Assembly (NCBI RefSeq): GCF_017813235.1
Contig: NZ_JAGISH010000011.1
Span: forward strand, 109,598-173,597
DNA length: 64,000 nt
Source: Sagittula salina
Lineage (GTDB): Bacteria; Pseudomonadota; Alphaproteobacteria; Rhodobacterales; Rhodobacteraceae
Direction of reading: 5' to 3'
This document shows positions 63,675 through 64,000 of this stretch, piece after piece. Numbering within the stretch: position 1 is the first letter of the stretch; every line of letters starts with the position of its first letter. The notes under the pieces are model-generated. The model saw only the letters and a program-made list of their open reading frames with translations. It searched no databases and had not been told where the DNA came from. A program made the translations under genes and the position numbers.

Positions 63675-63699
63675 GGGCGGCCGACGGGCCGCCCTCTTT
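63675..63699 (+). terminator. Terminator of msrPQ
   Basis: GGGCGGCC and GGCCGCCC pair around a GACG loop, followed by TCTTT, 5 nt after the msrQ stop. Confidence 0.85.
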
Positions 63700-63932
63700 G
63701 AGTCGGCTCACCGGTTGGATTTTACGACCGATTCCCACGCCGCTATTCGACAATGTGGATTGTTTCGGGGGTAAACCGGTGGAAAGTCGGTCCAGGCGCG
63801 AACGTTCCCGGACCGTGGTCGCTCAAGCCCCCCGATATCGCCGGGATTTCACCGGTGGGGCGTAAAAAATCTAGATATTTTTCAAATGGTTGCGTCGTTT
63901 GCGCAGAAAAAGTGGCGTTTCTGGAAGAAATC
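63700..63932. other. Non-coding leader of a downstream operon
   Basis: No gene is supported. From about 63860 the sequence is AT-rich (AAAAAATCTAGATATTTTTC, a near palindrome) and may act as an UP element for the strong promoter that follows. Confidence 0.45.
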
Positions 63933-63961
63933 GCTTGCGCCTTTTGTTTGGTGGTCGTAGA
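63933..63961 (+). promoter_or_regulatory. Strong sigma-70-type promoter, probably for rRNA
   Basis: TTGCGC (63933-63938), an exact 17-nt spacer and TAGATA (63956-63961), followed by GC-rich leader sequence CGGCGGCGCTGAGG. An AT-rich stretch lies upstream. The layout and sequence resemble rRNA operon promoters in Rhodobacteraceae; the 16S gene would lie beyond the right edge. Confidence 0.55.
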
Positions 63962-64000
63962 TACGCCTTCACCGGCGGCGCTGAGGTGCTGTTCGGGGCG

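Noticed and set aside
63662..63865. 67-residue plus-strand frame after msrQ
   Set aside because: It runs through the msrPQ terminator, starts inside msrQ and has Arg-rich, non-protein-like content.

Overview
The window is a GC-rich stretch of chromosome-like bacterial DNA that most resembles the Roseobacter group of the Rhodobacteraceae (Alphaproteobacteria). The call rests on gene content and neighbourhoods: an RpoE-ChrR pair divergent from a flavin oxidase/DUF1365 operon, glcDEF, an E1-E2-E3 pyruvate dehydrogenase operon whose E3 carries a lipoyl domain, a MoxR-DUF58-DUF4159 operon divergent from a DUF1285 gene, DinB with an N-terminal zinc ribbon, and a short ATTC-N8-GAAT site of the type bound by Rhodobacter SqrR. 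I cannot name the genus. Coding density is high, genes overlap by 4 nt in many places, and no tRNA, rRNA, CRISPR array, insertion sequence or prophage is visible.

Layout. 0-2.3 kb: end of a DmsB-type iron-sulfur subunit, its DmsC-type membrane anchor and a double NTF2-like protein. 2.4-5.7 kb (mostly minus): DUF1523 protein, two small membrane proteins, a long perfect inverted repeat, a decayed di-haem oxidoreductase remnant and a creatinase. 5.8-8.6 kb: succinate-semialdehyde dehydrogenase with two downstream genes. 8.7-15.4 kb (plus): alpha/beta hydrolase, ECF sigma factor with a membrane vWA partner, a large secreted phytase/esterase-like protein with a Pho-box-like element, and a membrane protein. 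15.4-22.5 kb (minus): LysR regulator, Hsp20 with a putative ROSE RNA thermometer, secreted trypsin-like protease, glcDEF. 22.7-23.8 kb: HemJ/CopD-like and DUF599 membrane proteins. 23.8-26.7 kb: ilvD divergent from a LysR gene. 26.7-34.2 kb: the four-gene MoxR operon and DUF1285. 34.2-35.6 kb: persulfide dioxygenase-like hydrolase and rhodanese. 36-45 kb (plus): mutL-rmuC, then aceE-aceF-lpd. 45.3-49.6 kb: RpoE-ChrR and the divergent stress operon. 49.7-55 kb: DUF3775, dinB, band-7/NfeD/NUDIX cluster, small orphan gene, pyrF. 55-57.8 kb: clpB with a heat-shock promoter. 57.9-58.9 kb: an AT-richer islet with a protease-fold gene. 58.9-63.7 kb: ParB-like protein, DUF302 protein, FMN-binding glutamate-synthase-like protein and msrPQ. 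The last 70 bases hold a strong promoter reading out of the window, probably into an rRNA operon.

Themes. Stress handling recurs: a heat-controlled Hsp20, ClpB, RpoE/ChrR (singlet oxygen in Rhodobacter), MsrPQ (periplasmic methionine sulfoxide repair) and a sulfide/persulfide detoxification pair. The rest is central metabolism (pyruvate dehydrogenase, glycolate oxidation, branched-chain amino acid and pyrimidine synthesis) and DNA repair. I do not see a complete, clearly new multi-gene system. The most interesting observations are the ROSE-like leader of the Hsp20 gene, the SqrR/BigR-type operator, the paired RpoE-type promoters, the acquired protease islet and the inverted repeat beside a gene remnant.
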